The notes beneath the pieces were generated by a model. The model saw nothing but the letters and a program-made list of their open reading frames with translations, did not search any database and was not told where the DNA came from. From NCBI RefSeq assembly GCF_036884655.1, contig NC_088340.1, positions 26,513,501 to 26,577,500 on the forward strand: a DNA stretch of 64,000 bases, read 5' to 3'. Position 1 is the first letter of the stretch. Every line of letters begins with the position of its first letter. Shown here one piece after another: positions 33,358 to 44,992 of this stretch. Position numbers and translations under genes: made by a program. Origin of the DNA: Musa acuminata AAA Group. Its lineage: Eukaryota; Streptophyta; Magnoliopsida; Zingiberales; Musaceae.

Positions 33358-34033
33358 TTGGATACTGGTAGTACCTGTCATATTTGTAATTCGTTGCAGG
33401 TTCTAGCAAGACCTAGGATATTGGCAAGAGATGAGATGAACCTCAAGATGAGTAATGAAGCAAAAGTTACTACAGTAGCTATTGACGAGGTCGCCCTATA
33501 TCTGCATAGTGGAGCTATTATTGCATTGGATGTATGCTATTTTATTCCTTCTATTATCAAAAATATTATTTCTATTTTATATTTGATAGTTAGTGGATAT
33601 AAATTAATTTTTGAGAACAATGGTTGTTTAATATTATCAGATGATAAGATCATCACGGGAGGAACATTGCATAATGGTTTGTTTATGCTAGATACTACTC
33701 CACATATCAAGAATGTAAGTGTGTCCAAGAGGAAACGAGATGAGGTGAACAATGCATACCTATGACATTATAGGCTAGGTCACATCCATGAGGTAAGGAT
33801 TCAAAAGTTGCTAAAGGAAGGATATCTAGATCCATTCAGCTATGAGTCATATGCAACTTGCGAGTCTTATCTTCGTGGAATACCGACCAACTCTCCTTTT
33901 AGTGGAACTGGAGAGAGAGCCACTGAGCTACTGGAACTCATACATAGTGATGTATGTGGACCCATGTTAACTCATGCCATAGGTGGTTACTCTTACTTTA
34001 TTGCTTTTATTGATGATTTCTTAAGGTATGGAC
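33358..34033 (+). pseudogene. E1 protease, GAG-pre-integrase and integrase start
   Basis: A 135-residue open block (33358-33765) starts with the protease motif MDTGSTCHICNSLQVLARPR, catalytic D-T-G intact, and continues FIPSIIKNIISILYLIVSGY. After a stop, the GAG-pre-integrase region ([25 protein letters not shown]) leads into integrase [20 protein letters not shown] and [12 protein letters not shown]. The coding sequence breaks inside the integrase core at 34033, where the E8 LTR terminus TGTTGGG begins. Confidence 0.8.
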
Positions 34034-34087
34034 TGTTGGGAAATCTAGCGGAAGAACATAAAACAAAATTCCCAATTCCTAAAAGTT

Positions 34088-35797
34088 TGTCCATAGAAAT
34101 AATGCCTCAATATTTTCAGTGTAAAAATGATAACTGCTAGCTCTAAGTCATGAGTAGGATAGTTCTTCTCATGAGGCTTTAATTGCCTAGACACATAAGC
34201 AACTACCCTCTCATTTTACGTTTGAACACAACCAAGCCCTTGTAGTGAGGCATCACTATACACTACAAAACTTTCTCCCCCTAAAGGAATAACCAAGATA
34301 GGAGCACTGGTCAATTTTTTCTTCAATTCTTGAAAACTTTGTTGACATTTATCATCCCACACAAACTTTATATTCTTTTGTGTCAACCTGGTCAAGGGTG
34401 CTGCTATTTTTGAAAAGCCTTTTACAAATCTTCTATAGTTTCCAACCAGACCTAAGAAGCTTCTAATCTCTAAAACATTAGAAGGCTGCTTCCATTTAAT
34501 CACAGCTTCAATCTTGTGAGGGTCAATAGATATACCATCACTCTAAATTACATGATCGAGAAACATAACTTCATTGAGCCAGAAATTATACTTGTTTAAT
34601 TTGGCATATAGTTTCTCTTGCCTTAGGACTTCCAGAACTGTCTTAAGATGGTGTTCATGCTCTGCCCTGCTTTTGGAGTAGATCAAGATATCATCAATAA
34701 ACATAATTATTAATTTATCAAGATAAGAGTGGAACACCCTATTCATGAGATCCATGAATGTAGCCGGTGCATTTGTGAGTCCGAAAGGCATTACTAAGAA
34801 TTCATAATGAACATATCTTGTCCTAAAAGTAGTTTCTATATGTCTCCTTCCCTTATCTTCAATTGATGATACCCATATCTCAAATCAATCTTCGAGTATA
34901 ACCTGAGTACCTTGAAGTTGATCAAATAGGTCATCTATTAAGGGAAGGGGATATTTATTCTTTACGGTGACTTGGTTGAGTTGTCTATATTGATGCATAC
35001 TCGTATGAATCCATCTTTCTTCTTCACAAATAGGATAGGGGCACCCCAAGGTGATACATTAGGTAAAATAAAACTCTTATCCAAAAGCTCTTGGATCTGT
35101 TTCTTTAACTCCAACTCAATTGGTGCCATTCTATACGAGGGTTTAGTGCCAGGTAAAAGATCAATTGTAAATTCATTTTACTTGTTTGGTGGCAATGCAA
35201 GTAGATCTTCAAGAAAAATATCTAGAAAATCCCGTACAATGGGGATGTCTTTTAATACTGGCTTCTTAGATTCTTCTCCAGAAATGAAGACCAAGTATCC
35301 CTGACATCCTCTCAGTAATAGTTGGGTAGCACTCAAGGCTGAAATAATAGGAGGGAGCTTTTCTTGAATCCCAATGAACTTGAAAGGTGGTTGATTTAGG
35401 GGTGAGAAAGTAATAGTCTTTTAGAAACAATTGACACTTATATGGTATGCTGAAAGCCAGTCCATACCCAAGATAACATCAAAATCTTGAAATTCTAGTA
35501 TAATAAGATCTATTAGCAAATCGTGACTTTCAATAGTAATAATATAGTTTCTATGTATCTGATCAACTATCAAAGAGTTTCCAACTGGTGTTACTACCAT
35601 TAATATATTACTTATTGTCTCACGATTTCCATGCAGTTTCAAAGAGTTTCCAATTGGTGTTACTACCATTAATACATTACTTATTGTCTCACGATTTCCA
35701 TGTAGTTTCATAGCAAAAAAGGGTGATATAAAATAATATGTAGAACTAGAATCTATAAGCATAAATGCAGGCATACCATAGAGTATGATGATACCTT
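34088..35797 (-). pseudogene. Gypsy protease-RT-RNaseH fragment captured in E8
   Basis: Right to left: retropepsin (GMPAFMLIDSSSTYYFISPF; the catalytic D-S-G Gly is replaced by Ser) at 35421-35790; RT start ([29 protein letters not shown]) near 35000-35150; RT palm [20 protein letters not shown] with FIDDILIYS, the active-site pair, at 34543-34791; thumb/RNaseH hinge [20 protein letters not shown] and [11 protein letters not shown] at 34216-34503; and RNase[21 protein letters not shown] to about 34090. Integrase and gag are absent. Lineage resembles Tekay/Del chromoviruses. A 69-bp in-frame tandem duplication lies at 35571-35708. Confidence 0.8.
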
Positions 35798-35922
35798 TGT
35801 AGGAAAATCTAGGATCGACATCACATATGCAGCGGAAGAACATAAAATAAAAATCTCAAATTTCTAAAAGGTGTTCATCATTGTGCGAAGATTGATACGT
35901 AAAAACCTACGAAATTAAAAAT
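35798..35922 (-). repeat. E8 LTR 3' tail
   Basis: The complement ends TTTTCCTACA and is followed at once by AAGGTATCATC, where a primer site would read GTGGTATCAGAG. It is homologous to the E1 LTR tail at 22680-22788 (shared TTATGTTCTTCCGCTGC-type block). It is cut by S6 at 35923. Confidence 0.7.
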
Positions 35923-37247
35923 TTTTAGGATCAAGAATGACACTAAGGAGGGGGGGGATTGAATTAGTACAGCGGATAAAAATGATAAATTTAATCAATT
36001 TCGAAAAACCTCATACGATGAAACTCTTAGTTCGATGAAAACCATTTTAAAAAAATGTTTGACTCAAATAAGTTTGTAAGTGAGTAGAGAGGAGGGGATT
36101 GGATGGTTTGTAACGAAGTAAAGTAGAATGCAGTAAAAGTAAAGTATGAACTAAGAAGAGAACACGCCAATTTTATAGTGGTTTGGTTGTCTGACCTACA
36201 TCCACTCCCGATACCTCCTCCAATAAGGTCATCGGTTTCCACTATTGATCTTTCTTGAAGGGTAAAGATCAATCACCCCTTTACAAAACTTTCACCAATG
36301 GCTCACTTCCTTTTATAAATTTTCACACTTAGAAACGCTAGAGGTGAACTCTCAACTTTTGCAAGGTATTTTACTATAGTTTCGATTCAGTTCTTATCAC
36401 TTCTCTATGCTTTACTAGCTAAGAAGTAAGGGGTGTTTATAGCCCTCAATTGTCTTCAGAATTGGAGCCAAAAAGTGTCATATCCCTGGTTTTCAGGGTA
36501 TAAGTGGTACCACCGCCATTATTAGGCGGTACCACCGCCTATAGACTAACACTAAGCGGTACCACCACCCATTCTGGCAGTACTACCGCTTGATAGAATC
36601 TCAAGCTTTGACGGTACCATTGCTTGACAACATTAACTGTCGGTGGTACCATCGCCTAGGCTTCTTGGAGACTGAGCCCTAGGCGGTTCCACCACCTCAG
36701 TTTGGAGGTGCCACTGTTAGACAGGGTTCAATAACCTATTTGGGCCTTGAATCCGGCCCAAACCAATCTAATTACGGGCCTAATTGGTTTTTAAAAAGTT
36801 TAATGGGATTACCTCCCAAACCTAACCCTAATTATATGCTAACTTCGAGTTTTAAGGCATACACTAAACAAAACAAGTCCGATAAGTCTAGGTTTCTTCC
36901 GGTGAGCTTTCGATGATCTTTTGGTGGACTTTCGATGATCTCTTGGCAATCTTCCAGCAGACTCCTGGCAAGCTCTTGGACTTCATGATGATCTTCTTGG
37001 CGAGTTCCGACAAGCTTATTTGGAAAGCTCCTGGACTTCTCGGCCAATTCTAATGACACTTTCGACGAACCTCCATACTCCCGACAAACTCTCGAACTCC
37101 CAATGAATTCTCGATCTTGACTTCAGTACTTCATTTTGCTTTATGCCTTGATCACTATCATAGTTAATCCTGCACACTTTTCTCAATATATAGATTGGAT
37201 CAAACAATTTACCAATTGATTTCATCATCAAAATTCGAGATTTAACA
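35923..37247 (-). repeat. S6 3' LTR
   Basis: 1325 bp. The plus-strand start TTTTAGGATCAAGAATGAC is a decayed TGTTAGGATC. It ends GAGATTTAACA and is followed by the PPT complement ATCTCCCCCTTTTTGATAATG. Palindromes near 36500-36720, CpG-rich block 36895-37100 (decayed), G run near 35950-35957. Confidence 0.85.
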
Positions 37248-37745
37248 ATCTCCCCCTTTTTGATAATGATAATCAAATGATGACGGAGTTAACCTTAACT
37301 TCCCCTATCTATATACCATATTTGAGAAAAGACACTCTTGAATTCAAGATCTTTGAATTCAAGCATCAAACCGATAAGTTATATGCATTTAAACTTATTG
37401 ACATACACATCATGATACTAATCATGATTTACCATCTCAAAATATGACATCACGTATTTATTATAATAAAAATAATGTTCAAGTCCAATATTGAATGATC
37501 ATTTTCAAGTATGATACAAATTTCAAATATGATACAAATTTCAAATATGAAATTTAGCAAGATTCAAATTTCAAGTTTGATAAAAGGTAATAATTCATCA
37601 ATTCGAGGCATGATACCAATTGGAAGTAAGAAATTAAGCATGATAAGTTTGATACCTCATCATAATGATAGACATTTATCATTTTGATATGAAATCAAGC
37701 ATGATTTTAAGAATGAACCATTTTTAAGTATCTATGCCATATTAT
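37248..37745 (-). other. S6 spacer, first piece
   Basis: PPT complement, then AT-rich non-coding sequence with repeated TTTCAAATATGATACAAA units (about 37495-37580). It ends with ATTAT (37741-37745), the left TSD copy of S7. Confidence 0.75.
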
Positions 37746-39318
37746 TGTTAGGAACGAGTCGACACTCAGAGAGAGGGGGGGGGGGGGGGGGGGGTTTGAA
37801 TTAGTGCAGTGGATAAAACACGTTGGTTCAAAAATCTTCGTACAATAAAAACTCGTTTCATAAAGATGCTTACATTGAAAGTGTATGGAAGAGTATAGCA
37901 AGTAGTAAGCAGGTAAGGTAGTTTGCAGTAAAGATAAATTACAAGAATGAAATGCAAATCGAGTTATAGTGATTCGATCGTCGTAACCTACATCCACTCC
38001 ACCGATTCCTCTTCTGTTGAGGCCACCGACATCCACTAATGGTGTTCCTTTAATGGGCGAAGACTAACTACCCTTTTACACCCCTCTTCTCCTTTTCATA
38101 GGTTTAGGAGACAACCTTTACAAATACACACTCCTCTCTAAACAAAATTCTAAACTTATAACTTAGAGGAGGGGAATTCTCAAGTGATTGCTACAGTGCT
38201 TTCTCACTTTTAAACTCTTTGTGCTTATATGTGTTAACCAGGGATGAGAGAGGTATTTATAGGCCTCAAGTGGAGTCAAACTTAGAGCCTAAAAATGTCT
38301 CGTCTCAGGTCCTCCGAGTACTAGCGGTACTACTGCTTGAACTGGCGGTACCGCCACCAGTGCTTTCTGATATTGGGTGGTACCACCGCCTGGTACCCTA
38401 TCACTAGGCGGTACCACCGCCTGATAGTCTTTCGTAGACTGTGTCTGGGCAGTACCACAGTCTGACATAGTCTCAGAGACTGTACCATGACGGTTCCACC
38501 TGTTGGGTCACTGTTTGGACCTTTCACTTGGCCTAACACAGCCCATACATGGGCCCAACTGGCTCCTAATTGGGTTGGCCCAATTCCAATCCTAATTATG
38601 TGCTAACTACAAATTCTAAGGCATATACTAAGCTAAATAAGTTTAGTTTCTTCCGGCGATCTTTCGGTGAACTTCCGACGATCTCTTGACAATGTTCCAG
38701 CAGACTCCCGGCAAGCTCCTGGACTTCACGATGATCTTCTTGGTGAGTTTTGATGAGCTTCTTTAGTAACCTCCTGGACTTCTCGGTCAATTCCGGCAGA
38801 GCTTCCGATGAATGTCCAAACTTCCGATGAACTCTCGAGCTCCTAACGAAATCTCATTCTTGACTCCGGGACTTTATTTTGCTTTATGCCTTAATCACCA
38901 TTATAGTTAATCCTACACAAATAAAACCTACTTCGATCTAGACAATTATTACAAAGCTTGAATCATGTTATCCAATATGTCATTGGTTCATCAAAGCTTC
39001 GTCCGATTCTTTGGCGCATCGTTCTCTCTTGTGGCCTATTGCCCAATCGGCCAGTTGACCTCCGCAACTTCGATTTTCTTGGCACAATTTTTGCTCTTTT
39101 TGGCCCGATGCCTGAACTCATGGCCTGAAGCCTTTTGTTGATACGTCGACCAATCATCCGGCTCGATGTCCAATCTTTTGACATGTTCCACTTTGGCCCA
39201 ACATGATTCTTCCTACTTTACTTGTCTCTCCTTGATCGAAGCTTCCTGCGTCACTCAAAATATAGATCAAATCATAAATACTATCAATGGTTTCATCATC
39301 AAAATCCAAGATTTAACA
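37746..39318 (-). repeat. S7 3' LTR
   Basis: Plus-strand TGTTAGGAACGAGTCGACAC to AGATTTAACA. A G tract near 37776-37794, the complement of TATAAATACC near 38255-38264, GGTACCACCGCC palindromes (38330-38425) and CpG-rich repeats (38650-38830). The PPT complement ATCTCTCCATTTTTGATGATG follows. Confidence 0.87.
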
Positions 39319-40214
39319 ATCTCTCCATTTTTGATGATGACAACCAATTGATGACGGAGTTAACCTTAACTCCCCCTATCAATATGCCATATTGATAGAA
39401 CTCTTGGATTGAAAAATCTAAGCAACATGTTATGATAAAATTATGTATAACATCATCATACTTCTCACCCTTTATCATAAAAAAAGGAGAAGTGCAACTT
39501 TCAAGTGTTTGAGATATAAGCTTTACAACATTGCATAATAAACATAATCTCAAGTTTTATCATCATTGAAATTTGTAAGCTAGCAAATTTAGCAAGTGCT
39601 ACATCATATTAGAATATGCAAGTTAGCAGATTTTATATCATTTCAGAGCATGTAAGCTAGAAAGTTTTATGTAGAGTTTAGCATATTTGCTTTTCTTTGT
39701 AATGTTTAAGCTAGTAAGTTTTTGAAAAAAGAATGCAAGATAGAATTCTTGTTGAAGTATGCATGCTAGAAATTCTTGCTTCTTTTTGCAATGTGCAGGT
39801 TGCAAGTTTTGCTTTTTGAGATAAGCAAGATAACACTTTTGCTTCTCTTGAGATTGCAAGATAGCATTCGAGATGAGCAAGCTAGCAAGTTTTAGATATG
39901 CAAGGTAGTAAGATATCAAGTTTTACAACATACAAGCCAGCAAATTTTTTTATCATTTTAGAAAGTGTAAGCTAGCAATATTTGAGCTATCTAAGAAAGT
40001 AACTTTTGCTTCCTGAAATAAGCAAGTTAGTAATCTTTGCTTCTCTTTTGAGATGAGCAAGCTAGAATGTTTTTGCATCTTCTTGAATTGTGCAAGCTAG
40101 CAAATCTTTCTCTTTTGAGATATGCATACTAGCAATTCTTTCTCCCCCTTTGTCATTGGCAAAAAGAGGGTTTCATTTGAGAGGGTTTAATTTAAGAATA
40201 ACATATGGAATGCA
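39319..40214 (-). other. S7 AT-rich spacer with repeated PPT-like motifs
   Basis: No protein-like frame. PPT complement at 39319-39339, further PPT-like complements near 39461-39492 (decayed) and 40138-40160 (TTTCTCCCCCTTTGTCATTGG). Between them are many GCAAGCTAGCAAG / TTGCTTCTCTTGAGAT units, the complement of the repeats in S1, S4 and S9. Confidence 0.75.
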
Positions 40215-41190
40215 TTAAGTAATTTCAAAATAAACTAAGAGGGTTTCATTTGAGTTTTTTACCTTATTGTCGAGAGTCACCAAAGTGAAGTTTGTCGTTT
40301 CATCTTCATCGGTTTGCTCCTCTTCTTCGGATGCACTCGTTTCGTCCCAAGTCACTTTTAGTGCTCTCTTCTTCTTTGGCAACTTCTTTTTAAGTTTATT
40401 CTAATTCTTTAATTCTTGTTTAATAAACTTCTTAAGTTTTATAGTGAGAAGTTCAAGTTCATCATCACTTAAGCTTTCTCTCGAGTGGTCTTCATTTGTT
40501 CTAAGTGTCAAATTCTTCTTGTCCTTTGGAAGGTTATTCTCATGTTCGTTTTGTGCCATACAACTCATTTCATAGGTCACTAAAGACCCAATAAGTTCTT
40601 CGAGAGGATAAGTATTTAAATCTTTGGCCTCTTGAATGGTCGTTACTTTATGATCCCAAGTTTTAGAAAGAGATTGTAAAACTTTATTAACAAGTTCAAG
40701 ATTCAAAAAATATTTGCCAAGAGCTCTTAAGCCATTGACAACATCTGTAAAATGGGTGTACATGTCAATAATGGTTTCGCGTGGCATTATTTGAAATAGT
40801 TCAAAATCATGCATCAAAAGATTTATCTTAGAATCTTTTACTCTACTAGTGCCTTCGTGTGTGATTTCAAGTGTATGCCAAATATTGAAAGCCATTTCAC
40901 AAATAGAAACACGATTAAACTCATTTTTGCTCAAAGCATAAAATAGAGTGTCCATAGCTCTAGCATTTAAAGAGAAAGTCTTCTTCTCCAACTCATTTCA
41001 ATCGTTAATTGGAAGAGAAGACTTTTGAAAACCAAATTCGACTATATTCCAAAAATCAAGATTCAATGAAAGCAAGAAAACTCTTATTCGAGTTTTCCAA
41101 TATGTGTAGTCCATCCCATTGAACATGGGAGGACGAATGATAAAAAGCCCTCTTGAAAGCCGAAAAGAGCCATTTTTCTTGGGTGTTCAA
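40215..41190 (-). pseudogene. S7 gag, zinc-knuckle-less
   Basis: The longest frame, 40401-40991 (196 residues), covers EKKTFSLNARAMDTLFYALS, MAFNIWHTLEITHEGTSRVK, FELFQIMPRETIIDMYTHF and YPLEELIGSLVTYEMSC, ending at FIKQELKN-stop. Beyond the stop, reading resumes KKRALKVTWDETSASEEEE and finishes LDNKVKNSNETLLVYFEIT at a TAA complementary to 40215-40217. The N-terminal segment before 40991 (FQRGLFIIRPPMFNG, 41100-41170) is frame-broken. No CX2CX4HX4C motif. Its C-terminus is the clearest of the shared gag-only tail. Confidence 0.82.
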
Positions 41191-41223
41191 TCAAACGAGA
41201 AATAACGTGGCTCTGATACCAAC

Positions 41224-42292
41224 TATTAGGAATGAGTCGGCACTAAGAGGAGGGGTGAATTAGTGCAACGGATAAAATACATCAGTTCAAAAATCTTCGT
41301 ATGATAAAAACCGATTTTGTAAAGATGCATAAATTGAAAGCATACGGAAGAGTATAGTAAGCAGTAAGTAGGTAAGGTAGTTTGCAGTAAAGATAAATTA
41401 CAAGAATGAAATGCAAACCGAGTTATAGTGGTTCGATCGTTGTGACCTACATCCACTCCATCGATTCCTCTTCCGTCGAGGCCACCGGCATTCACTAATG
41501 GTCTTCCTTCAATGGGCGAAGACCAACTACCCTTTTACACCCCTCTTCTTCTTTTCATAGGTTTTGGAGACAACCTTTATAAGCACACACTCCTCTCTAA
41601 ATAGAATTATAAACTTAGAACTTAGAGGAGGGGATTTCTCAAGTGATTACTACAGTGTTTTCTGACTTTTAAACTCTCTGTGCTTGTATGTGTTAACCAG
41701 GGATGAGAGGGGTATTTATAGGCCTCAAGTGTATTCAAACTTGGAGCCTAAAAATGTCTCATCCTAGGTCCTCCGAGTACTGGCGGTACCACCACCAGTG
41801 CTTTCTGACATTGGGCGGTATCACTGCCTGGCACCCTATCACTGGGCGGTACCATCGCCCAGTCTGGTAGTACCACTACTTGACAGTCTCTTGGAGACTG
41901 TATCTGGGTGGTACCACCTCCTAAACCGGTAGTACCACCGCTTGACATAGTCTCAGAGATTGTGCCATGATGGTTCGACTTGTTGGGTCACTGTTTGGGC
42001 CTTTCACTTGGCCCAACATAGCCCATACATAGGCCCAACTGGCCCCTAATTGGGTTGACCTAATTCCAATCCTAATTATGTTCTAACTATGAATTCTAAG
42101 GCATACACTAAGTAAATAAGTCCGATTTCTTCCAGCGAGCTTCCGGTGAACTTCCGACGATCTCTTGGCAATGTTCCAGTAAACTGCCGGCAAGCTCCTG
42201 AATTTCATGACGATCTTCTTGGCGAGTTCCGATGAGCTTCTTCGGTAAGCTCCTAAACTTCTTGGTCAATTCCGACAGAGCTTCCGACAAAC
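41224..42292 (-). repeat. S7 5' LTR, first part
   Basis: Plus-strand start TATTAGGAATGAGTCGGCAC, a decayed TGTTAGG, next to the PBS complement at 41209-41223. Contains a TATAAATACC complement near 41713-41722 and GGTACCACC palindromes (41778-41942). Cut inside its CpG-rich repeat at 42292 by GyN. Confidence 0.85.
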
Positions 42293-42739
42293 TGTCACCG
42301 ACAAACTTCGAAACAGGATGTTTGATGTAATGCTTATGTATGTCCGTGTCTTTTGATATGTTCATGCTTTGCACAGCATGTAGAGGGACGACTGAAGGTT
42401 TAATAGTCCCATTTTAGTTGGGTTTGGTGGCAGCTTTAGGCTTGTAAATAAAGGTTGTGTCATGTGGACACTTGTGAGAGATTTTCGATCTGTAATGGAC
42501 CATTTTGACCTTTTGTTGTGTAACTGTTCATAGCTTGTAAAGTCTGTTTGTAATTTGCATTGTCTATGAAGTGTTTCTTGGAATGTTTGCTTGTGGATCC
42601 CGAGTGAGGCATTCTCTCTAACCCGTTTTCTCTTTCGTAGGTCCTAAAGGACCATGGGAGGCTTCGGGGAGGTTGACCTTTGCGGACGGACACGCAAGGG
42701 TGTCACACGACTTAGGCAAAACCAGCTAAGTCCGTGACA
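42293..42739 (+). repeat. GyN 5' LTR
   Basis: 447 bp, TGTCACCGACAAAC to AAGTCCGTGACA. Same length as the 3' LTR and co-linear with it (shared AGGATGTTTGATGTAATGCT-type start region and AGCTAAGTCCGTGA end). No clear TATAAATA; TAAATAAAGG near 42447 is a possible weak box. Confidence 0.88.
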
Positions 42740-44992
42740 GATGGTATCAAAGCGGACAAGCACTCATAGAAACACTTAGCATGCAAACATGGATGACCTA
42801 GCGGGGTGCGTTGAGGGCAGTCAACACACGTGCGACCGTTTGAGAGAAAACAGGTATGGAGATGTAGGGAAAAGGAGTCGCTCCGAGAAGCGAGCATCTG
42901 AGATTGGCATTCAGAGGAATGGCTAACCCTTCGCGCAAGAGGCACCATGAGAACAGGCAAGCTTAGAAGAATGCGGAGCGCACAAAGGTTGTGATGGTTG
43001 AGTTTGAGCTACGGCTCAATGTTGACAACTATACTTGATGGTGCTCAAGGCAAGCGAGGCGCTTGGTAAAAGATGAGACCATACAAGGTGGAATAAGTTG
43101 CTCAACAACCAAAAGAGTTGTGCAAAGCTCACAGAGGTGAGGGGAATTGCTAACTCAAAGAATTCGATACTCATACATGGGCTTGTATGCGGACAATGGA
43201 ATGTTCGCGGTCATCCCAAGGCGATTGAAACTCAGCACCATGGAGCATTGAAACTTTCTCTTCGGCATATGAAGGATACGTTTGTAGGAGGCTGAAGTGT
43301 GCAACGAGTTCAGCATGTTGTTAGGCCTTGAGTGGTGTAGTGGGGGCTATATTAACTTGGAGTCACAATCTAGTAAGTGCATTTGCAGGAGGCAGAACAA
43401 TACACAGTTTGTTCAGCAAATCAGAGTAGTCCAAGGGGATGGTGGTCTCCGAAACAAAGAGAGATGTTGCTCCAACGGGACAGTTATCCAAGAGGGATAA
43501 GTCCCGCTCTCCAGAGGGAGAATCATATGGGACGGATCTCACATGTTGAGGAGGAGTACCTCAACAAACAACAACTCCATGAAGCTCAATAGACTAAGCA
43601 AGCGGCGAGCAGTCGTCGCATGATCTCGCTCGAGAGAATGCATTGGTGGATGCATTACGAGATCAAGTGGGGGAGCGACCCAAAGCAACATAAATAAAGG
43701 CACACTTGGAGTCGATATGGAGATCAGACTCAAGGGAGGGCTGACCCGTGGAATGGTGGGTGCGAGGGCCACCATTAACTCAATGCAAAAACGAGGAGTG
43801 GAGCAACTTGGGTGCAACTTGGCGAAGTACCCAAGCTGCATGAAGGGAGCTAGCATAGAAGATGGAACATGGAGTGGAGGCATAGTGTTTTCCTTGGATA
43901 GAGGTCAAGGACATGAACTCTTGCAGATGCAAGAGTAGGATCATGTTGTTCCATGGGTCCTTCATTCTGACGGAGCAGACTCATCTTGCATGGTGCCAAA
44001 GACAAAGGGAGCTTTTGGGCACATGCACCTTATCTCGGAAAAGCATTTGATGGAGGAACTAAGGTGACTCAATTTGCGGAGGTGAAGTTGGGTTCAGAAG
44101 GCCTTGGCATGGGGCAAGAGAACGCGGAGGCGGGTACTCTTGAAGAATATGCCACAGTGTTACCATTCAAGTTGCCATGAAGGAAGTGGTGCATAGTGGA
44201 AATTGTGCTGGTAGGGGCAGAGGCCCAAGATCAAGACAATGGTGCACTAATTGCAGTGAAGTCAGGGGACTTTGGGAGCTACTAGGCGATAGACTGTTCT
44301 AGAGCGGTGCTTCATCTAGGGGTAATCCAAGAGTGGGTGGATGAAGGTCGATTGCCAAATGAGTGAACAAAATCGAAGGTGGAAGAAATCCTGCGATGTA
44401 TTGGTAGAGGCCACACATAGAGGTATCACAATTTGAGTTTATCCCACTTGGATCAGAATGCAATGGAGATATCACGAGGAGGCGATATGGTGTAGCAGAT
44501 CATGGCGGAACAGTTCGTGGCAATGTGATACACACAACATAGTCCCGTGAGGGACTAGATCATATGGAGGTATGATCGGGAGCTACTGGAAGCTCCACTT
44601 CGGTGAATAACATGACAGCAAGAAGGGCTATGGATTCAAGGAGTGAAGGCCACGGTATCGTAGAGGCGGGTCTTCCGTGCGTGCATCGAATTTTGCATCG
44701 GATGAAAGCCTTGGTCATCAGCATATGAGGGCTATGTTCTACTAAGGGAAAAGTAAGAATGGAAGTACCAGTGAGTCCCATGGGAGGGACTTGATCATGC
44801 AGAGGTATGATTGAAGCAGCTGGAGAGTTTCATTGCTCCAGAGCCCATATTCGCTTAAGGGAGCCCAACAAGTCAGAGGACAAGGTCGAGTAAGCGAACG
44901 TTGCTACCAAGGAAGCTAAGGAGAACATAATTGGTGCAAATCCTACAATGTGATGGCAGAGGCCATGCATGAGAGTTGCAGTTGTTGAATCT
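42740..44992 (+). other. GyN internal region, left of S8
   Basis: Starts with PBS-like GATGGTATCAAAGCGGACAA (tRNA-Met-like with mismatches). Balanced base composition, unlike the AT-rich Sirevirus spacers. Short open frames on both strands (for example 43098-43295, 43539-43883 minus, 43986-44180) match no family I know and overlap one another. Related phrases recur at a distance, such as ATGGAGGTATGATCGGGAGC (44564) against ATGCAGAGGTATGATTGAAG (44795). I call no gene. Confidence 0.5.

Larger units (their letters stand above)
3849..34033 (+). mobile_element. E1: plus-strand Copia element (Angela/Tork-like), opened by S1, S4, S5 and E8
   Basis: E1 is recovered by skipping later insertions. 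5' LTR: 3849-5279 plus 22603-22788. PBS: from 22790. GC-rich leader: 22803-23013 plus 29475-31099. Gag: from 31100. Protease, GAG-pre-integrase and the start of integrase: to 34033, where E8 breaks it. RT, RNaseH and the 3' LTR are not in the window. The DTGSTCHICN protease, CX2C-type knuckle and SDVCGPM integrase start place it in Copia. The clade is a tentative call from memory of related sequences. It is inserted in G0, with ATGAT at 3844-3848 as the left TSD. Confidence 0.7.
34034..35922 (-). mobile_element. E8: chimeric element, Gypsy pol fragment between Copia LTR tails (left part)
   Basis: On the plus strand: a 54-bp LTR end (34034-34087, TGTTGGGAAATCTAGCGG), then reverse-oriented Gypsy protease-RT-RNaseH (34088-35797), then a second LTR tail in the same orientation (35798-35922, TGTAGGAAAATCTAGG). 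Both LTR pieces share the GCGGAAGAACATAAAA block, which is the complement of the E1 LTR tail (GTTCTTCCGCTGCGC). The unit is therefore Copia-ended with a Gypsy interior. S6 interrupts its LTR at 35923, and the far end lies beyond the window. Left TSD candidate is TGGAC (34029-34033). The chimera is seen directly; how it formed is inferred. Confidence 0.65.

Noticed and set aside
43539..43883. 114-residue minus-strand frame in GyN as a gene
   Set aside because: Low-complexity Pro/Leu/Ser composition, overlapped by plus-strand frames, no family resemblance.
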